From Pseudomonas cerasi (GTDB lineage Bacteria; Pseudomonadota; Gammaproteobacteria; Pseudomonadales; Pseudomonadaceae), in NCBI RefSeq assembly GCF_900074915.1, contig NZ_LT222319.1, positions 2,167,001-2,231,000 on the forward strand: DNA of 64,000 nt, given 5' to 3'. The position numbers and the translations under genes were made by a program. Position 1 is the first letter of the stretch, and the number at the start of each line of letters is the position of its first letter. The notes under the pieces were generated by a model. It saw only the letters and a list, made by a program, of their open reading frames with translations, made no database searches and was not told where the DNA came from. This document shows positions 49,527 through 59,414 of the stretch, piece by piece.

Positions 49527-52444
49527 CAGAGGATTCCTTGCGGGTTGGCGACGGGCTTGGGCAGTTGCGTCGGCCGATGGCTGCGCACCGACTGGTGCGC
49601 CAGTGCGGTGAGAATCAACAGCGTCGAGCCGACCACCACGGCGTACACGCCGACATCGAAGAACAGCGCGCTGGCGATGTGAATATCACCCAGGATCGGC
49701 AAGTCGACATGAGCGGTGTGGGTGGTCATGAACGGATAACCCAGCAGCATCGAGCCCGCGCCAGTCAGCACTGCGCACAGCAGGCCTGTGCCCATCCAGC
49801 GTAACGGTCGCAGGCTCATTTGCGCCTCGACCCACTGGGTGCCTGCCACCATGTATTGCAGGATGAACGCCACCGACATCACCAGCCCGGCAACAAACCC
49901 GCCGCCAGGCTGATTGTGACCGCGGACGAACAGGTACATCGAAATAATGAAGGCAATCGGCAGCAGCAATCGAACCAGTGCCGCCGGCACCATCATGAAA
50001 CCGAGCGCGGTATCGCTGGCGCTGCGCGGGTTGACCAGATCCGTCACCACGTCACGGGCCAGCAGGCGCTGCTGGGCGGGCAGCAGAATGCTTTCCTTCG
50101 GTGGGCGGAAGCGTCGCAACAGGGCGAACACTGTCATGGCGACCGCCGCCAGCACGGTGATCTCGCCAAACGTATCGAAGCCGCGGAAATCCACCAGCAT
50201 CACGTTGACCACATTGGTGCCGCCGCCCTGGGGCAACGCGCGACTCAGGTAGAAGGACGAGATGGCGTTGGGCGTCTGGCGGGTCAGCATGGCGTAGGAG
50301 AGTATCGCCATGCCCAACCCCACGAGCACCGCCAGGCCGAAGTCGCGTATGCGCCGGGTGCGGGCACGCAGGCGTGCGCTGAGCGGAGCGACATCTTCGT
50401 TGCGTCGCGGCAGCCAGCGCAGACCGAGCAGGATCAGCACCGTGGTCACCACCTCCACGACCAGTTGCGTCAGTGCCAGATCAGGCGCCGAGAACCAGAC
50501 GAAGGTGATGCAGGTCATCAGACCGCACACGCTGACCATCACCAGTGCTGCCAGACGGTGATATTTACCCTGCCATGCCGCGCCTATGGCGCAGGCAATC
50601 GCGATGAGCCATAGCGTGACAAACACCCCGGAGCCCGGAATCTTCGGTCGGTCGCCCCAGGTCAGGCCGCTGAAATACATCGGAATGAAACCGCCCAGTA
50701 CCGCCGCGAGCACCAGCAGAAACAGTTGTGGCTGCAGGCGGCGAGTGCTGACCTTGCGTTCGAAACGGCGCGCCCAGTGCATCATCACAACCTGACTGCG
50801 CTCGAAAAAGCGCTTGCCGTTGAGGCGTCCCACCAGTGGCGGGGCGGTGATGCGCTCGTGCTTGAGCGGCTTGCGCAGCAACAGATACAGAATGATACCG
50901 CCGGCCATCGCCACCAGGCTCATGACCATTGGCAGGTTCCAGCCGTGCCAGATCGCCAGGCTGTATTCGGGCAATGTTCCACCGACTACCGGACGCGCAG
51001 CGGCGGCGAGCAGGGGGGCGACCGATTGCGCCGGGAAAATCCCCACCACCAGACACGTCAGGACCAGCAGTTCGACCGGTGCACGCATCCAGCGCGGCGG
51101 TTCGTGCGGCATGTGCGGCAGATCCTTGGCCGCCGGACCGAAAAACACATCGACCGTGAAGCGCAGCGAATAGGCAACGCTGAAGATCCCGGCAATGGTC
51201 GCGATCACCGGCAAGGCAATCTCGACCCAGGCAGTGGCGGAAATGAACACAGTTTCGGCAAAGAACATTTCCTTGGACAGGAAGCCGTTGAGCAGCGGTA
51301 CGCCGGCCATCGACGCGCTGGCGACCATCGCCAGTGTCGCGGTGTAGGGCAGCAGCCTTACCAGGCCACTGAGACGCCGGATATCGCGGGTTCCGCTCTC
51401 GTGGTCGATGATACCGGCGGCCATGAACAGCGACGCCTTGAAGGTCGCGTGGTTGAGAATATGGAACACCGCAGCCACCGCAGCCAGTGGGCTGTTGAGG
51501 CCGAGCAGCAGGGTGATCAGGCCCAGATGGCTGATGGTCGAGTAGGCCAGCAGACCCTTGAGATCATTCTGGAAGATGGCGGCGTAGGCGCCGAGAATCA
51601 GTGTGCAGGCCCCCGCGCCACTGACGATCCAGAACCATTGCTCGGTGCCGGACAGCGCCGGCCACATACGCGCCAGGAGGAAGACCCCGGCCTTGACCAT
51701 GGTCGCCGAGTGCAGATACGCCGACACCGGCGTGGGCGCGGCCATCGCGTGCGGCAGCCAGAAATGGAACGGGAACTGGGCGCTTTTGGTCAGCGCGCCG
51801 ATCAGAATCAGGGTCAGTAACACCGGGTACAGGGCATGCGCACGAATCGCGTCGCCGGAGGCCAGGACACGGTCCAGGTCGTAACTGCCGGCCACATGGC
51901 CGAGGATCATCATGCCGGCCAGCAGCGCCAGACCGCCTGCGCCGGTGACCATCAGCGCCATGTACGCGCCGCGTCGGGCATCGGCCCGATGGTGCCAGTA
52001 GCCGATCAGCAGGAACGAGAACAGGCTGGTCAGCTCCCAGAAAAACACGATCTGAATCAGATTGCCGGACATCACCAGTCCGAGCATGGCGCCCATGAAA
52101 GCCAGGAAAAACGCGAAGAAGCGCGGCACCGGATCGTCCGGCGACATGTAATAGCGGGCGTACAGCGAGACCAGCGCACCGATGCCCAGCACCAGCATCG
52201 AGAACAGCCAGGCGAAGCCGTCGATGCGCAGCACGAAGTTCATGCCCAGGCTTGGCAGCCAGAAATACTCTTCACGAATCACGCCGCCGTCGGCGATCTG
52301 CGGGAACCACAAGGCCATCTGCACCGCGCCGATGAGGGCGATCAGACCGGCCAGAAACGATTCCGCGTTACGCGCGTTGTGCGGCAAAAAGGCCGCCAGA
52401 CAGCTGCCGATGAAAGGCAGAAGCAGTAGAACTATCAGGGACAT
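49526..52444 (-). CDS. mrpA: antiporter subunit A fused to subunit B
   Basis: A 972-residue protein. The first 600 residues or so are NuoL-like (FFWELTSLFSFLLIGYWHHRADAR, KSAQFPFHFWLPHAMAAPTPVSAYLHSATMVKAGVFLLARMWP), followed by a NuoJ-like segment. The last 150 residues are an MnhB domain (MVPAALVRLLLPIAFIISMYLFVRGHNQPGGGFVAGLVMSVAFILQYM). The A-B fusion defines the six-gene group-2 Mrp/Pha operon of Pseudomonas and rhizobia. The complex exports Na+ or K+ in exchange for protons and supports alkali and salt tolerance. First gene of the operon; 195 bp of upstream DNA carries the promoter. Confidence 0.95.
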   Translation of the reverse strand: MSLIVLLLLPFIGSCLAAFLPHNARNAESFLAGLIALIGAVQMALWFPQIADGGVIREEYFWLPSLGMNFVLRIDGFAWLFSMLVLGIGALVSLYARYYMSPDDPVPRFFAFFLAFMGAMLGLVMSGNLIQIVFFWELTSLFSFLLIGYWHHRADARRGAYMALMVTGAGGLALLAGMMILGHVAGSYDLDRVLASGDAIRAHALYPVLLTLILIGALTKSAQFPFHFWLPHAMAAPTPVSAYLHSATMVKAGVFLLARMWPALSGTEQWFWIVSGAGACTLILGAYAAIFQNDLKGLLAYSTISHLGLITLLLGLNSPLAAVAAVFHILNHATFKASLFMAAGIIDHESGTRDIRRLSGLVRLLPYTATLAMVASASMAGVPLLNGFLSKEMFFAETVFISATAWVEIALPVIATIAGIFSVAYSLRFTVDVFFGPAAKDLPHMPHEPPRWMRAPVELLVLTCLVVGIFPAQSVAPLLAAAARPVVGGTLPEYSLAIWHGWNLPMVMSLVAMAGGIILYLLLRKPLKHERITAPPLVGRLNGKRFFERSQVVMMHWARRFERKVSTRRLQPQLFLLVLAAVLGGFIPMYFSGLTWGDRPKIPGSGVFVTLWLIAIACAIGAAWQGKYHRLAALVMVSVCGLMTCITFVWFSAPDLALTQLVVEVVTTVLILLGLRWLPRRNEDVAPLSARLRARTRRIRDFGLAVLVGLGMAILSYAMLTRQTPNAISSFYLSRALPQGGGTNVVNVMLVDFRGFDTFGEITVLAAVAMTVFALLRRFRPPKESILLPAQQRLLARDVVTDLVNPRSASDTALGFMMVPAALVRLLLPIAFIISMYLFVRGHNQPGGGFVAGLVMSVAFILQYMVAGTQWVEAQMSLRPLRWMGTGLLCAVLTGAGSMLLGYPFMTTHTAHVDLPILGDIHIASALFFDVGVYAVVVGSTLLILTALAHQSVRSHRPTQLPKPVANPQGIL

Positions 52445-52639
52445 AGGCTTCTAATCTGCAGGGGAATGTCAAGCATCATACGTGCCAGACACTCCGATAC
52501 CAAAGAGACGGTTTCCGAAATTTCCTACAAAAAGTGTCTGCTTTTTTAATTCGGTAAATAACTGCTTCTGATGCGGTGATATGTCGTTGGAACAGTTTCG
52601 AAGAAACAAGGTGGTTGACGGCCTGCAATTAAGCACGGT

Positions 52640-53575
52640 TCATTCAGCTTCGCGCACGCCTCGCTGTTGTTGCTCTTCGTCGACTACGTTCTGTTCGGCG
52701 CGCGGAGAACGCCGCTTCATTTCGCTGACGATCACCCCGGCCACAATCAATGCCGCGCCCAGCAGCGCGATGCCCGGCAAACGTTCGCCGGCGAGTCTTC
52801 CGACAATCCCGGCCCAGACCGGTTCACCGGCATAAATCACGGTGGCGCGGGTAGGCGAAACACTTTTCTGTGCCCAGTTCATGGCAATCTGGATCGCCGC
52901 ACTCATGGTCCCAAGTCCCACGGCACTGAGCACCAGCAACCAGGAAAAATCCGGCAAGTGTTCCTCGGTTGGAACGATCATCAGAAATGCCAACGCTGAA
53001 GCAGTAGCCAGTTGCACCACCGTGACTCGACGCACATCGACCTCACCGGCATAGGCGCTGATCATGATGATCTCGGCGGCAATGGCCACCGTGCTGATCA
53101 GCGTCACGATTTCGCCGGAACTGAGTTGCAGGGATGCGCCTTGCGGCCCCGCTACCAGCATCAGCCCGGTAAAAGCCAGGATGATGCCCAGTGTCGGCAT
53201 TAATCCTGGTCGTCGACCGAGTACCAGCCATTGCAACAAAGGCACGCAGGGCACGTAGAGTGCCGTGATGAACGCGGACTGGCTGCTGGGGATAGTCTGC
53301 AGTCCGATCGTCTGCAAACCGTAACCGAGCATGATCGCGGTGCCGATGAAGACGCCCGCCTTGAGTTCGAGGAAGGTAAGACCGCGCAGCACCTTTATTG
53401 AAAACAGCGCTACGATAAGCGCTGCGGCGGCAAAGCGCAGGCCGACGAAGAACATCGGCCCGCTAACGGTCATCGCATGCTGGACCAGCAGAAAGGTGCC
53501 TCCCCAGAGCATGGTGATCAGAATCAGTACGGTTTCTGCCTTGCTGATGCGGGGTATGCGGCTGATAGACTTCAT
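52640..53575 (-). CDS. EamA/DMT family transporter
   Basis: A 311-residue inner-membrane protein with ten predicted helices in two repeated EamA halves (about 15-145 and 155-290). TMLWGGTFLLVQHAM starts the first and EPVWAGIVGRLAGERLPGIALLGAALIVAGVIVSE closes the second. DMT exporters move amino acids, purines or other metabolites out of the cell; the substrate here is unknown. It is divergent from an XRE-cupin regulator, a common pairing in which the regulator controls the exporter. Confidence 0.92.
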   Translation of the reverse strand: MKSISRIPRISKAETVLILITMLWGGTFLLVQHAMTVSGPMFFVGLRFAAAALIVALFSIKVLRGLTFLELKAGVFIGTAIMLGYGLQTIGLQTIPSSQSAFITALYVPCVPLLQWLVLGRRPGLMPTLGIILAFTGLMLVAGPQGASLQLSSGEIVTLISTVAIAAEIIMISAYAGEVDVRRVTVVQLATASALAFLMIVPTEEHLPDFSWLLVLSAVGLGTMSAAIQIAMNWAQKSVSPTRATVIYAGEPVWAGIVGRLAGERLPGIALLGAALIVAGVIVSEMKRRSPRAEQNVVDEEQQQRGVREAE

Positions 53576-53627
53576 GTCAGCTCCTGGTTGCTGTTAATTG
53601 CCATGCGCGCGGTGAAGGCGGAACAAC

Positions 53628-53658
53628 CTGACAGTGTCCCTGGGCTGGGCAGTATAAT
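53628..53658 (+). promoter_or_regulatory. promoter of the XRE-cupin regulator
   Basis: TATAAT at 53653-53658 is a perfect -10; CTGACA at 53628-53633 is the best -35, with a long 19-base spacer. Transcription from about 53665 would favour the ATG at 53686. Confidence 0.5.
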
Positions 53659-53685
53659 GCGCAACGGTTTGATGTGAGCACCTGC

Positions 53686-54255
53686 ATGCACAAAGAAAAT
53701 TCCCAGCGCCCTCCGGTGCTGCAGCACGTCAGCCAGAACGTCCGGCGTCTGCGTAACAGTGCGGACCTCAGCCAGACGGCTCTGGCGGAAAAGTCCGGAG
53801 TCAGCCGACGCATGCTGGTCGCTATCGAGGCCGGCGAAAAAAACGTCAGCCTGGCGACACTCGACCGCGTGGCCGAAGCCTTGGAAGTGGCGTTCAGCGA
53901 CCTGATCCAGGCACCTGAAAATCGTGATTACAGCCGCATTAACGAGCTGGCATGGGCCGGTACTATCGTCGGCAGCAAGGCGGTACTGCTGGCCAGGGCC
54001 GTTGCCCGGCGCGAGGTGGAGTTGTGGGAATTCTGCCTGCAGCCTGGGGACGCCTATGTCTCCGAGGCCGATCCCGATGGCTGGAGTGAACAGGTCTACG
54101 TCGTCGAAGGGCATCTGACGTTGCGCTTTGCCGACCCTGCGGCCGTGCAGCAGGTCGGGGCGGGCGAGTTCTTCATGTTTCCCAGCAACCAGCCGCACCG
54201 CTACTGCAACGACGCCGATGTGCCCCTGCGCTTCGTGCGTAATGTCGTGCTCTGA
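53686..54255 (+). CDS. XRE-family regulator with C-terminal cupin domain
   Basis: A 189-residue regulator. Helix-turn-helix at about 12-70 (NVRRLRNSADLSQTALAEKSGVSRRMLVAIEAGEKNVSLATLDRVAEALEV) and a cupin at about 105-185 (LQPGDAYVSEADPDGWSEQVYVVEGHLTLRF, MFPSNQPHRYCND). Such proteins bind a small molecule in the cupin and often control a nearby exporter or catabolic gene; the divergent EamA gene is the likely target. ATG 53686 is preferred over an in-frame GTG at 53674, which would leave a leader of only about nine bases. Neither start has a strong ribosome site. Confidence 0.88.
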   Translation: MHKENSQRPPVLQHVSQNVRRLRNSADLSQTALAEKSGVSRRMLVAIEAGEKNVSLATLDRVAEALEVAFSDLIQAPENRDYSRINELAWAGTIVGSKAVLLARAVARREVELWEFCLQPGDAYVSEADPDGWSEQVYVVEGHLTLRFADPAAVQQVGAGEFFMFPSNQPHRYCNDADVPLRFVRNVVL

Positions 54256-54297
54256 CCTTTCCGATTCTTTATCGCAACTCGACCGAGGCGCTGTTCG

Positions 54298-55701
54298 ATG
54301 ACCGAAGATTCCCACCAGACGGCTGACATTCTGATCATCGGCGGCGGTCTGAGCGGCACCATGCTGGCGGCGCAACTGCTGCGCAGACCGGGCCAGCGCC
54401 GAATCCTGATTATCGAAACCCGCAGCGAACTCGGCAGGGGCGAGGCCTACAGTGCGACGGAGCCGGGCCATACGCTCAATGGCAACGCTGCGCGGATGAG
54501 CGTCGATCCGGATAATCCGGATGACCTCACCCAGTGGCTGACTGACTATCTGGCCGCCGGGGGCTGGCCTGAAGCTTATGAGCAGAGGGTCCCGGTCGCC
54601 GAACTGTTTCCGCCACGCGGTGTGTTCGGGCTTTATGTTCAGCAGCGACTGCGTGAAGCCCGAAGCGCTGCTGAAGCCTTTGGCTCGACCGCCGTGCATG
54701 TGCCTGGCGAGGCAGTCGACCTGCAGGTCCATGGAGGTGGGGTCAGTGTCTCGCTGGCTGACGGCCGTAAGTTGCGCGGTCGCCGTGCCGTGCTGGCGAC
54801 CGGCATGTACGCGGCTTCACGCACCCCGCGACGCGATTCGAACGAGCTGAACACGGCAGCGCTGGACCCTTGGGATGTGGCGGTGATGAAAAAGCTTGAT
54901 CCGCAGTCAAAGGTGCTGATCATCGGTTCGGGGCTGACCATGGTCGATGCGCTGGTCTCGCTGGAAACGGCGGGGCACCGCGGGCCCATTCAGATTTTTT
55001 CCCGGCACGGCCTGCTGCCTCACGCTCGGCGTCAGCCGCCGGAATGGTCTGATTTTCTTGCTCAGGACCCGAGTATCCGCAGCACTCGGCAACTGGTGCG
55101 CAAAGTGCGTGAACAGTGCGAACTGGCCATCGAGAGCGGCATTGACTGGCAGGCCCCGCTGGACACCGTGCGGGCCAACGTCGGCAGGCTGTGGAATCAG
55201 GCCAGCGACCAGCAGCGCCGCCAGTTCGTCCGTCATGTAAGGCCTTGGTGGGAGAGTCACCACCATCGCTCTCCGCCGCCGAGCGCTGCGCTGCTGGCGC
55301 GGCTGATCAGGCAAGGGCGGTTGAGTATTGATGCGGCCTCGTTGCAGGGCGTGGCCAGCCTGCCGTCAGGTCAGGTACAGATCAGCGTTCGTCGACGCGG
55401 GGAGAGTCAGCCGACGCAGATCACCGGCGATGCGTTGATCAACTCCACCGGTATCGAATACGACTGGCGGCGCGTGGACCGCTCGTTGCCCCGGCAACTG
55501 CTGGCACGCGGGCTGATCCAGCCCGGTCCGCTGGCACTCGGCATCGCCGCCGACGCCACTGGCGCAGTGCTCGACGCACACGGTCAGTACTCGGCACGTC
55601 TGTTCGCCATGGGCCCGCCATTGCGCGGCATGTGGTGGGAAAGCACTGCGGTGATCGACGTGGCAATTCAGGCCAAGGCGCTGGCGATGCGCTTGTCGTA
55701 A
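54298..55701 (+). CDS. FAD/NAD(P)-binding protein
   Basis: A 467-residue flavoprotein-like enzyme. The N-terminal dinucleotide motif is ILIIGGGLSGTMLAAQLL, followed by the Glu of IIETRSELGRGEAYS; a second glycine motif KVLIIGSGLTMVDAL lies near 205. This is the FAD-NAD(P)-binding group (Pfam FAD_NAD_bind) with no assigned substrate. It begins 42 bp after the XRE-cupin gene on the same strand, so both may be one transcript and perhaps one response. A conserved GTY-like active-site motif is not evident to me. A REP-type repeat follows. Confidence 0.85.
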   Translation: MTEDSHQTADILIIGGGLSGTMLAAQLLRRPGQRRILIIETRSELGRGEAYSATEPGHTLNGNAARMSVDPDNPDDLTQWLTDYLAAGGWPEAYEQRVPVAELFPPRGVFGLYVQQRLREARSAAEAFGSTAVHVPGEAVDLQVHGGGVSVSLADGRKLRGRRAVLATGMYAASRTPRRDSNELNTAALDPWDVAVMKKLDPQSKVLIIGSGLTMVDALVSLETAGHRGPIQIFSRHGLLPHARRQPPEWSDFLAQDPSIRSTRQLVRKVREQCELAIESGIDWQAPLDTVRANVGRLWNQASDQQRRQFVRHVRPWWESHHHRSPPPSAALLARLIRQGRLSIDAASLQGVASLPSGQVQISVRRRGESQPTQITGDALINSTGIEYDWRRVDRSLPRQLLARGLIQPGPLALGIAADATGAVLDAHGQYSARLFAMGPPLRGMWWESTAVIDVAIQAKALAMRLS

Positions 55702-55720
55702 AGCGCCGCCTGCTCAGAAG

Positions 55721-55841
55721 AGGACGCAGAGCGTCCGGAACGGCATGCCCACGCGGAGCATGGGCACGATAGTGTTTTGCCGTGCAGTGATCGTTCCTCA
55801 CGCTCCAGCGTGGGAATGCCGTTCATGACGCTCCGCGTCAT
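55721..55841. repeat. REP-type inverted repeat (REPIN-like)
   Basis: A 34-base arm at 55721-55754 and its inverted partner at 55808-55841 match in 29 of 34 positions, with a 53-base centre. Each arm also folds on itself (GGACGC-AGA-GCGTCC; ATGACGC-TCC-GCGTCAT), and CACGCT-CC-AGCGTG forms a further hairpin at 55799-55812. The GAGCGTGGGAA-like words are those of extragenic palindromes scattered in P. syringae and relatives. Confidence 0.8.
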
Positions 55842-55853
55842 CGGTCTTGACCT

Positions 55854-56960
55854 TCACACCGACAGGTGCAGCATCCGGTCGCCCTGGACATTTTCACCCG
55901 GTCTGCGTTTGTTGACCGCCAGCTCGCCAATCTTGATCAAACGCGTACGCGTGACGTTGCGGGTCAGGCCCAGCAGGCTGGCTGTGTGCACCTGGTTGTG
56001 GTGGCAGAAGCGATAGGCCGTTCTGAGCAGCGTATCTTCGACCTTCTCGTGCAAGGCTCCGGCCTGTTCTTCAAACAGCTTTTGAAACGCCCGGTTGAGC
56101 AGTTGCTCGGCTGATTCGTCAGACGGGTTCTGGTCATCCTGACGCTCGATTCTAAGGTTCGACAGGCGCAGGTCATCACGCTGAATAACGCCTTCACGGC
56201 AGACCAGCAGGGTGTGATGGATGACGTTTTCCAGCTCGCGAATGTTCCCCGGCCAGCTGTAGGTCTTGAGCTTGTGCTCGGCTTCGGGGCTGATCCGCAC
56301 CGGACCATGCCGCAGCCGCTGGCCGTAGACCTCTATGAAGTGCCGGGCCAGGGGCAGGATGTCGCCCGGCCGGTCGCGCAGCGGGCTCAATTCCAGATTG
56401 ACCACATCGAGCCGGTAATAAAGGTCTTCGCGAAAATGCCCGGCGTTGATGGCCTTTTCCAGCTGCACGTTGGTCGCCGCCAGGACGCGCACGTCAATCG
56501 GCACACTCTTGCGCGAGCCCAGACGCACCACTTCACGTTCCTGAAGCACGCGCAGCAATTTGACCTGCAGCGACATGGGCAGGTCGCCGATCTCATCGAG
56601 AAACAGCGTGCCGCCGTTGGCCTCTTCAAACCAGCCAGCCTTGGCGCTGATCGCTCCGGTGAACGCCCCTTTTTCGTGGCCGAACAGTTCGGCCTCGATC
56701 AGGTTTTCGGAGAACGCGCCGCAGTTGACCGCCACGAACGGCTTGTCGCGGCGGGCGCTCAGTTCGTGGACGTGGCGAGCAACCAGTTCCTTGCCGGTGC
56801 CGGTCTCGCCGATGATCAGCACGCTGGCATCGCTGGGCGCAACCTGCCGCACGTGAGCGAGCAGGGCCCGGGATTTGGGGTCTTCGAACACCTGCGCGGT
56901 GGCCCTGATCGAGGTGGCCAGCGCAGGCGAGTGGGGTAGGGTCAGCAGTTGTCCGGACAT
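55854..56960 (-). CDS. sfnR: sigma-54-dependent activator, SfnR-like
   Basis: A 368-residue AAA+ activator without a receiver or other sensor domain. Central domain: Walker A GETGTGKE, the sigma-54 loop GAFTGA, Walker [14 protein letters not shown], and a C-terminal Fis-type helix ([22 protein letters not shown]). In pseudomonads, SfnR activates dimethylsulfone and methanesulfonate genes and is itself induced by sulfur limitation. Identity rests on the coupling to msuD: the ATG at 56960 overlaps the msuD stop (TGATG). A GTG just upstream is also in frame. Target promoters are not in the window. Confidence 0.85.
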   Translation of the reverse strand: MSGQLLTLPHSPALATSIRATAQVFEDPKSRALLAHVRQVAPSDASVLIIGETGTGKELVARHVHELSARRDKPFVAVNCGAFSENLIEAELFGHEKGAFTGAISAKAGWFEEANGGTLFLDEIGDLPMSLQVKLLRVLQEREVVRLGSRKSVPIDVRVLAATNVQLEKAINAGHFREDLYYRLDVVNLELSPLRDRPGDILPLARHFIEVYGQRLRHGPVRISPEAEHKLKTYSWPGNIRELENVIHHTLLVCREGVIQRDDLRLSNLRIERQDDQNPSDESAEQLLNRAFQKLFEEQAGALHEKVEDTLLRTAYRFCHHNQVHTASLLGLTRNVTRTRLIKIGELAVNKRRPGENVQGDRMLHLSV

Positions 56961-58099
56961 CACTTGGCCTGCGGGGGCAGATCGTTGGCGATCATTTCGC
57001 CGAACGGGCCCGTCAGGTTGGTGATGCCACGCCCGGCGAGGCTGGCGTAAGGCTCGGGCAGCAGCGGGAAGACCAGTTCGGCGAAGCGGTAGGCTTCTTC
57101 AAGATGCGGGTAACCCGAGAAAATGAAGCTCTCGATGCCCAGGTCGGCGTATTCCTTGATGCGTGCCGCGACGTCTTCGGGATTGCCGACCAGCGCCGTG
57201 CCTGCACCGCCACGCACCAGGCCGACACCGGCCCACAGGTTGGGCGCAATCTCCAGGTTGTCGCGGCGCCCGTCATGCAGTGCTGCCATGCGCCGCTGAC
57301 CTTCGGAATCAAAGCGTGAAAAGGACTTCTGCGCTGCAGCAATGGTGTCATCGCTGATGTGTTCGATCAGCGTGCTGGCCGCTTTCCAGGCTTCTTCGCT
57401 GGTCTCGCGCACGATGACGTGCAGGCGAATGCCGAACTTCACGGTACGTCCCTTGCGCGCTGCCCGTTCACGTACATCGGCGAGTTTCTGCGCCACGGCT
57501 GCCGGAGGCTCGCCCCAGGTCAGGTACACGTCCACCTGATCGGCCGCAAGGTCATGCGCCGCGTCGGAGGAGCCACCGAAGTACAGCGGCGGGTAGGGTT
57601 TTTGAATCGGCGGGTAAAGCGCCTTGGCATTCTGTACGCGCAAGTGCTTGCCTTCGAAGTCGACCGCTTCACCTTGCAGGACGCGACGCCAGATTTTCAG
57701 AAATTCGTCAGTGACTTCATAACGCTCACTGTGGTCGAGGAAGCTGCCATCGCCACGGTTTTCGTCCGGGTCGCCGCCGGTCACCACGTTGATCAGCAAC
57801 CGGCCGCCGGAAAGACGATCCAGCGTGGCTGCCATGCGTGCCGAGACGGTCGGCGAGATGATGCCCGGGCGGATCGCCACCAGGTACTTCAAACGCTCGG
57901 TCAACGGCACCAGCGCCGAGGCGATGACCCACGAGTCCTCGCAGGAGCGACCGGTAGGGATCAATACGCCGTAATAGCCCAGGTCATCGGCGGCCTGCGC
58001 CACCTGTTTCAAATAGTTGAGGGTGACGGGACGTGCGCCCTTTGTCGTGCCCAGATAATGGCCATCGCCGTGAGTCGGAAGAAACCAGAAAACGTTCAT
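56960..58099 (-). CDS. msuD: FMNH2-dependent alkane/methanesulfonate monooxygenase
   Basis: A 379-residue luciferase-like flavin monooxygenase of the SsuD/MsuD group, releasing sulfite from sulfonates. Visible: [17 protein letters not shown], the conserved Cys in [20 protein letters not shown] (active-site His), [15 protein letters not shown] and [12 protein letters not shown]. Coupling to an SfnR-like gene points to MsuD (methanesulfonate) rather than SsuD. The flavin reductase and transporter are not adjacent, so FMNH2 must come from elsewhere. Likely sulfur-starvation regulated. Confidence 0.9.
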   Translation of the reverse strand: MNVFWFLPTHGDGHYLGTTKGARPVTLNYLKQVAQAADDLGYYGVLIPTGRSCEDSWVIASALVPLTERLKYLVAIRPGIISPTVSARMAATLDRLSGGRLLINVVTGGDPDENRGDGSFLDHSERYEVTDEFLKIWRRVLQGEAVDFEGKHLRVQNAKALYPPIQKPYPPLYFGGSSDAAHDLAADQVDVYLTWGEPPAAVAQKLADVRERAARKGRTVKFGIRLHVIVRETSEEAWKAASTLIEHISDDTIAAAQKSFSRFDSEGQRRMAALHDGRRDNLEIAPNLWAGVGLVRGGAGTALVGNPEDVAARIKEYADLGIESFIFSGYPHLEEAYRFAELVFPLLPEPYASLAGRGITNLTGPFGEMIANDLPPQAK

Positions 58100-58488
58100 G
58101 ACAAATCCTTGGAAGTAATCAGCCAGGTGAAAGCTGACGGGACCCGCTGTCGGTTGGCAGACACCTCACCAACAGCGTTCGGGGGTGGGGCCATTTATAG
58201 AACGTCTTTTTTATTCCGCAAAAGAACGTTAAACCATATTTTTAGATCCTAAGTGCATATGCGGAGTAAGCAACTCCTTAGAGTCCTGCGCAAACCCTTG
58301 CCATACGAGGCTTCGACGGTAATGCGACCCGGATCCCCATCCCGGCTATCAGAAGCCAAAACGTTGATAGTTGGTTCTTCACGATAAAAAACTCGCCCGG
58401 CTCAGCAGGTTTGCCGGCGCTCGTCAGCCTGTCGAAACTTTTCTCCGGCCGGCCCTGTCACTTTTCCAGGATCAACAGGAGTCAGACC
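58100..58488. other. divergent intergenic region between msuD and ku
   Basis: 389 bp with an AT-rich core (58195-58260). It contains the msuD promoter candidate; I see no clear ku promoter and no gene. Confidence 0.5.
58194..58221 (-). promoter_or_regulatory. msuD promoter candidate
   Basis: Minus-strand TTGCGG (58216-58221), 16-base spacer, TATAAA (58194-58199). It is a sigma-70 type site about 95 bp before msuD. Confidence 0.5.
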
Positions 58489-59394
58489 ATGGCAAGGGCA
58501 ATCTGGAAGGGTGCAATCAGCTTCGGGCTGGTGCATATACCCGTCGCGCTGGTCTCGGCGACAACGTCGACCAGTGTCGACTTCGACTGGCTCGATAAAC
58601 GCAGCATGGACCCGGTCGGCTACAAGCGGATCAACAAGGTCACCGGCAAGGAAGTCACCAGCGAAAACATCGTCAAGGGCGTGGCGTACGAGAAGGATCG
58701 CTATGTGGTGCTCAGCGAGGAGGAAATTCGTTCCGCGCACCCCAAATCGACGCAGACCATCGACATATTCGCTTTCGTCGACAGTCAGCAGATCCCCCTG
58801 CAGAACATCGACACGCCTTATTTTCTGACCCCCGACAAGCGCGGCGAGAAAGTCTATGCGTTGTTGCGCGAAACCCTGGTCGATACCAAAAAGGTCGCCT
58901 TGGCCAATGTGGTGCTGCATACCCGCGAACACCTGGCGGCGGTCATGCCGCTGGAATCGGCGCTGGTGATGGTAATCCTGCGCTGGCCTGCCGACGTGCG
59001 TGAGCTGGACGCACTGGAACTGAGCGATGCGGTTACCGACGCCAAGTTGAACAAGAGCGAACGTGACATGGCCAAGCGTCTGGTCAAGGACATGAGTGCC
59101 GACTGGCAGCCTGAGCTGTATCGCGACACCTTTCAGGACAAGATCATGCACCTGGTCAAGACCAAGGCAGACGAAGGCGAGATCGAAGATGTCGAGTCCG
59201 ATCCGGCCGAAGAAGAACGCAAGAGTGCCGATGTCATCGACCTCACCGACTTGCTGCGGCGCAGTCTGGCGGGCAAGGGTGGTGCCAGTAAAGGCAAGGC
59301 GAGTAAGCCTGCGACGAAGGAAAAACCGGCCGACAAGGACGGTGCCAGACCCAAGCGGCCCGCCGCGCGCAAGAAAACCAGCAAAGCCTCTTGA
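58489..59394 (+). CDS. ku: non-homologous end-joining protein Ku
   Basis: A 301-residue bacterial Ku. It begins ARAIWKGAISFGLVHIPVALVSAT, the family hallmark, and forms a homodimeric ring on double-strand DNA ends, recruiting LigD. The core covers about 1-250; the last 50 residues are rich in Lys and Ala (GGASKGKASKPATKEKPADKDG), the usual basic tail that aids DNA binding. ATG 58489 follows CAGGAG; in-frame extension upstream lacks a site. ligD starts 20 bp after its stop. Confidence 0.97.
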   Translation: MARAIWKGAISFGLVHIPVALVSATTSTSVDFDWLDKRSMDPVGYKRINKVTGKEVTSENIVKGVAYEKDRYVVLSEEEIRSAHPKSTQTIDIFAFVDSQQIPLQNIDTPYFLTPDKRGEKVYALLRETLVDTKKVALANVVLHTREHLAAVMPLESALVMVILRWPADVRELDALELSDAVTDAKLNKSERDMAKRLVKDMSADWQPELYRDTFQDKIMHLVKTKADEGEIEDVESDPAEEERKSADVIDLTDLLRRSLAGKGGASKGKASKPATKEKPADKDGARPKRPAARKKTSKAS

Positions 59395-59414
59395 GCCCTA
59401 CGGAGTGACCGGTG

